Virus record (IMG/VR): IMGVR_UViG_3300037010_000335
Coordinates: 1-29,925 of that record
Source of the DNA: a virus
Length of the DNA stretch: 29,925 bases
Direction: 5' to 3' (one strand)
The position numbers and the translations under genes were made by a program. Below are positions 27,802 to 29,925 of this stretch, in pieces. The first letter of the stretch is position 1; every line of letters begins with the position of its first letter. A model generated the notes under the pieces. The model was given only the letters and a program-made list of their open reading frames with translations, had not been told where the DNA came from and made no database searches.

Positions 27802-28383
27802 TTAGTCGGATTCCTGGTCTTCTTTTGCTGGTCTGCCACGCTTAGGCTTCTGTTCTTCAAATAAACGCGCCATGCGTTCGACCTGTTCCTTAAGGTCTGC
27901 GATCTCTTGTTCACGCTTTCGCAGCTCCTCAGTCTGTGCCTGAACCAGTGCCGAATCCTTAGCATTTTCAAGATAGGCCTTGGCCTTATCACGCAACGCA
28001 TAGGGCGCCATCCCGGCGGCCATGCCGATTGACATAATCTGGATGTCTGAGGAATTAGCAATCTGCTCGACGGTATAAAACCTGAAATGACGAAGTTCCG
28101 TAGCCTGAGCCGCGGTCAGCAACGGCCATTCTCGGATAAGCGTGCCTTGCGTCTCGATTGAATCGCTTTCCGTCTTCTCGTTTAGGTATTGCGCCCACTC
28201 AATCGGGAAGCGGGTTTTGTGGCTTTCATTCACGTACGTGTCAATGATCGAGGTCGAATTTCCTGGAATTTCAATACGCACGAAGTCAGCCATGAAATGA
28301 ATAGGGCGGCCTTCACGCGAGGAAAGGAATTCGTTCTGAATTGGCTTGGAATAGAAACGTACAGCAAGGGATTCGGTCTGCAT
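27802..28383 (-). CDS. Conserved late protein with coiled coil and AT-hook-like tail
   Basis: The 193 residues have an N-terminal beta-rich part (RIEIPGNSTSIIDTYV), a middle domain (LRHFRFYTVEQIANSSDIQI), a coiled coil (EELRKREQEIADLKEQVERM, about 150-170), and the end KPKRGRPAKEDQESD, where GRP resembles an AT-hook core. It lies between the coat-region terminator and the adaptor. A DNA-binding or assembly role is possible. No family is recognised. Confidence 0.6.
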   Translation of the reverse strand: MQTESLAVRFYSKPIQNEFLSSREGRPIHFMADFVRIEIPGNSTSIIDTYVNESHKTRFPIEWAQYLNEKTESDSIETQGTLIREWPLLTAAQATELRHFRFYTVEQIANSSDIQIMSIGMAAGMAPYALRDKAKAYLENAKDSALVQAQTEELRKREQEIADLKEQVERMARLFEEQKPKRGRPAKEDQESD

Positions 28384-28412
28384 TTAGATGCCTCAAGTGG
28401 TTGAGTTTTGTT

Positions 28413-28436
28413 ATGGGTTCTCTGTTAAAAACCCAT
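28413..28436. other. Inverted repeat ATGGGTT/AACCCAT beside the terminator
   Basis: ATGGGTT (28413-28419) and AACCCAT (28430-28436) pair around ten bases. It directly abuts the coat-region terminator, downstream on the minus strand, and may form a back-up stop or an RNA-processing structure. Confidence 0.5.
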
Positions 28437-28458
28437 AAAAAAAGGGCCGAAGCCCTTT
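28437..28458 (-). terminator. Rho-independent terminator after the coat genes
   Basis: On the minus strand GGGC-TTCG-GCCC forms a stem with a stable UUCG-type loop, preceded by AAA and followed by seven T residues. It lies after the coat and decoration genes and is likely to keep their transcripts more abundant than those of tail genes. Confidence 0.9.
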
Positions 28459-28476
28459 CCACTCGTTGAGTGAGGA

Positions 28477-28770
28477 TTAAACAGATGCTTTACTGAACCA
28501 GCCATAATCGCCCGTAGACATGGCTGTCGCTGGGGATGTGTATGAACCACCCGAACTAGTGGCTGAGAAGGTGCCCGCATTGACGGTACATACAGTGGTT
28601 GAAGCGGTGATCGCTCCACCGGCCTTAGCGAAGACATAAATCTTGCCGTCCGAGGCAAAAACTTCCGTGCCAATGGCATGGGGAACCACCCGAGCGCCGG
28701 ACGTGATGTCAGTGGCCAGTGTGGTATTCACCAAATCGATGCCGTGAATGATGCTGATAGGATATGCCAT
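28477..28770 (-). CDS. Small capsid decoration-type protein, 97 aa
   Basis: The product is beta-rich with many Thr, Ser, Gly and Ala (AYPISIIHGIDLVNTTLA, then CTVNAGTFSATSSGGSYTSP). A strong AGGAGG SD precedes the ATG. It follows the coat gene by 12 bases and is followed by a terminator, the normal place of a highly expressed head protein. The decoration role is inferred. Confidence 0.65.
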   Translation of the reverse strand: MAYPISIIHGIDLVNTTLATDITSGARVVPHAIGTEVFASDGKIYVFAKAGGAITASTTVCTVNAGTFSATSSGGSYTSPATAMSTGDYGWFSKASV

Positions 28771-28782
28771 GTGATCCTCCTG

Positions 28783-29778
28783 TTAGGCGATCAACGCGCC
28801 GCAGAATTGCGGACCGTTGGATGTGAGGTTGCCTGCCCAGCCAATGAGTTTGGTAATCGCGTCTTGGTTGACAGATTGCCGTTCGCCACCGATGGGGACG
28901 TAGTTGCGGTCCTTGTGTGGACGAAGGAACAGATAGTCCGTGTTCAGGAACCACATGTGGTTGGCGGTCGCGTGAGCACCGATACCGCCGCCCAGAACAA
29001 CATCCGCCGCCGTGCCGCCGCCATAGAACTTCAGTGCAGCGAAACCTGCGCCGGCCATCTCGGGGTCAGAGACCTTCTGAATGGCTTGCAGGGAATTGAC
29101 GTACATGCCGTAATAGGTATTGTCGGCAACGATCAGGTCGGCTTTATTGTTCCCCCGGATCAGTTTTACGGCCAGTTGGGTCATGTATTGCTGGATGTTG
29201 GCCGCTGATACCGGTGCGCCGCCGTTGGTTACGCCTGAGTAAGCCTGGTTCTGCCAGAACGTCCAGGTTGATCGAGCGATGCCGCCGTAAGTCGTACCGG
29301 ACGGAGAATCCGCAACGGCCAGAGCCAAACCAGTCAGGTTCTTGCCGTTATTGCCCGTACCGTCACCGTATAGGTCGGTATCGAGCCGATTCATCAGTTG
29401 GGCTTCAGCGACCTTCACGCGACCTTCGAGCAGGTCTATGATCTGTTCCTTGCCACTGTTCTGTAACATTTCCAGACCGGAGATCGTTACCGCAGCGGCA
29501 TATTGAGCGATGGAAAACTGCGCCGAGCTGATCGGGCTGTTCGGGGTTACGTTAAGCACTTCGTAACCGGAATAGCTATTCACGTTCGAAGTAGTGGTGT
29601 CGTTGTACATAATCTCTTCCAAGATCACGTTACCACCAGAAAATGGGCGAATATTCCCTTTCTGCTTCAGACGTAGTAAAAGAGGGTTATTTTGGGTGAC
29701 GTTATCAGCCAGTTCGCCGGAGCGATTTTGAATGGTAGTGGCGATAATGTCGGATATTGCACCGTTGGCGAAGGCCAT
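28783..29778 (-). CDS. Major capsid protein
   Basis: The 331-residue protein starts MAFANGAISDIIATTIQNRS and contains EEIMYNDTTTSNVNSYSGYE, IIDLLEGRVKVAEAQLMNRL and ADLIVADNTYYGMYVNSLQA. These are typical of podophage and siphophage coat proteins with the HK97 fold. An AAGGAA SD precedes the ATG. Position between a scaffold-like gene and the decoration gene, with a terminator after, supports high expression. Confidence 0.9.
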   Translation of the reverse strand: MAFANGAISDIIATTIQNRSGELADNVTQNNPLLLRLKQKGNIRPFSGGNVILEEIMYNDTTTSNVNSYSGYEVLNVTPNSPISSAQFSIAQYAAAVTISGLEMLQNSGKEQIIDLLEGRVKVAEAQLMNRLDTDLYGDGTGNNGKNLTGLALAVADSPSGTTYGGIARSTWTFWQNQAYSGVTNGGAPVSAANIQQYMTQLAVKLIRGNNKADLIVADNTYYGMYVNSLQAIQKVSDPEMAGAGFAALKFYGGGTAADVVLGGGIGAHATANHMWFLNTDYLFLRPHKDRNYVPIGGERQSVNQDAITKLIGWAGNLTSNGPQFCGALIA

Positions 29779-29799
29779 AATGGTTTCCTTTTTCCGAAA

Positions 29800-29925
29800 T
29801 TAAAAATGTCCACCGAGGGATGCTTCGACCGATTCGGCCAATTGATCCCTGAGTGATTTTTTGCCAGTTCCACTATTCATCGCGCCTGTAGGGCTTGCTG
29901 ACTTCGGGGAGACTGCTTTTGCCTT
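29800..29925 (-). CDS. Head (scaffold-position) protein, C-terminal fragment
   Basis: From the right edge a frame is open for 41 codons to TAA at 29800. The visible end contains GAMNSGTGKKSLRDQLAESV and EASLGGHF. It is hydrophilic and lies just upstream of the coat gene, where scaffolding proteins are encoded. The start is beyond the window, so the family cannot be confirmed. Confidence 0.55.
   Translation of the reverse strand, partial: KAKAVSPKSASPTGAMNSGTGKKSLRDQLAESVEASLGGHF

Noticed and set aside
1-29925. tRNA genes or insertion sequences
   Set aside because: No cloverleaf with a T-arm pattern, no transposase and no terminal inverted repeats were recognised by eye.

Overview
The window is most of the genome of a tailed double-stranded DNA phage. 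The particle is probably podovirus-like: there is a P22/T7-type tail adaptor and a row of Ala/Gly/Gln-rich proteins of the ejection type, but no tape measure, tube or sheath gene. NinB, NinG, a lambda O-like initiator, a DnaC-like loader and a Q-like regulator point to a phage of Proteobacteria. The exact host cannot be read from the sequence.

Layout. (1) Positions 1-3400, minus strand: portal (its C-terminus runs off the left edge), a small beta-rich virion protein, TerL, a TerS candidate and a 50-residue protein. (2) 3535-7727, minus strand: an early operon of tightly overlapping genes (Cro-like HTH, second HTH protein, 30-aa ORF, O-like initiator, DnaC-like loader, two small proteins, NinB, NinG, two Cys-rich proteins, Q-like regulator). 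(3) 7728-7933: a divergent control region with paired promoters, two palindromes and a hairpin. (4) 7934-11773, plus strand: a second early operon with a 9-residue-repeat protein, a probable annealing protein, a YqaJ-type exonuclease and small proteins. (5) 11849-15465, plus strand: an accessory region (C5-methyltransferase-like protein, DUF551-like protein, RHH-like protein, PLD-like protein, P27-TerS-like protein, Zn-ribbon protein and others). Its gene ends carry four attC-like sites. (6) 15466-15802: a convergent intergenic region. (7) 15803-29925, minus strand: the late operon, read right to left as head protein, coat, decoration, adaptor, hub, ejection proteins, tail fibre, Dam-like methylase and lysis genes.

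The two window ends fit together. Portal leaves at the left, and the C-terminus of the protein just upstream of the coat gene (scaffold position) enters at the right. The window therefore looks like a circularly permuted genome missing only part of portal, the N-terminus of that head protein and whatever lies between. Late transcription would run TerS-TerL-portal-(edge)-coat-tail-lysis. No integrase and no CI-type repressor is visible, although the early switch is built like that of lambda.

The most unusual feature is the accessory region. Four imperfect palindromes (12807-12862, 13340-13429, 14878-14943, 15179-15234) have the layout of integron attC sites: a TAAC-type box at the 5' end, a GTTA-type box at the 3' end, inner complementary arms, and unpaired G and T residues on the 3' arm. 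All four sit at 3' ends of plus-strand genes and all point the same way. This suggests small phage genes arranged as integron-like cassettes without an integrase.
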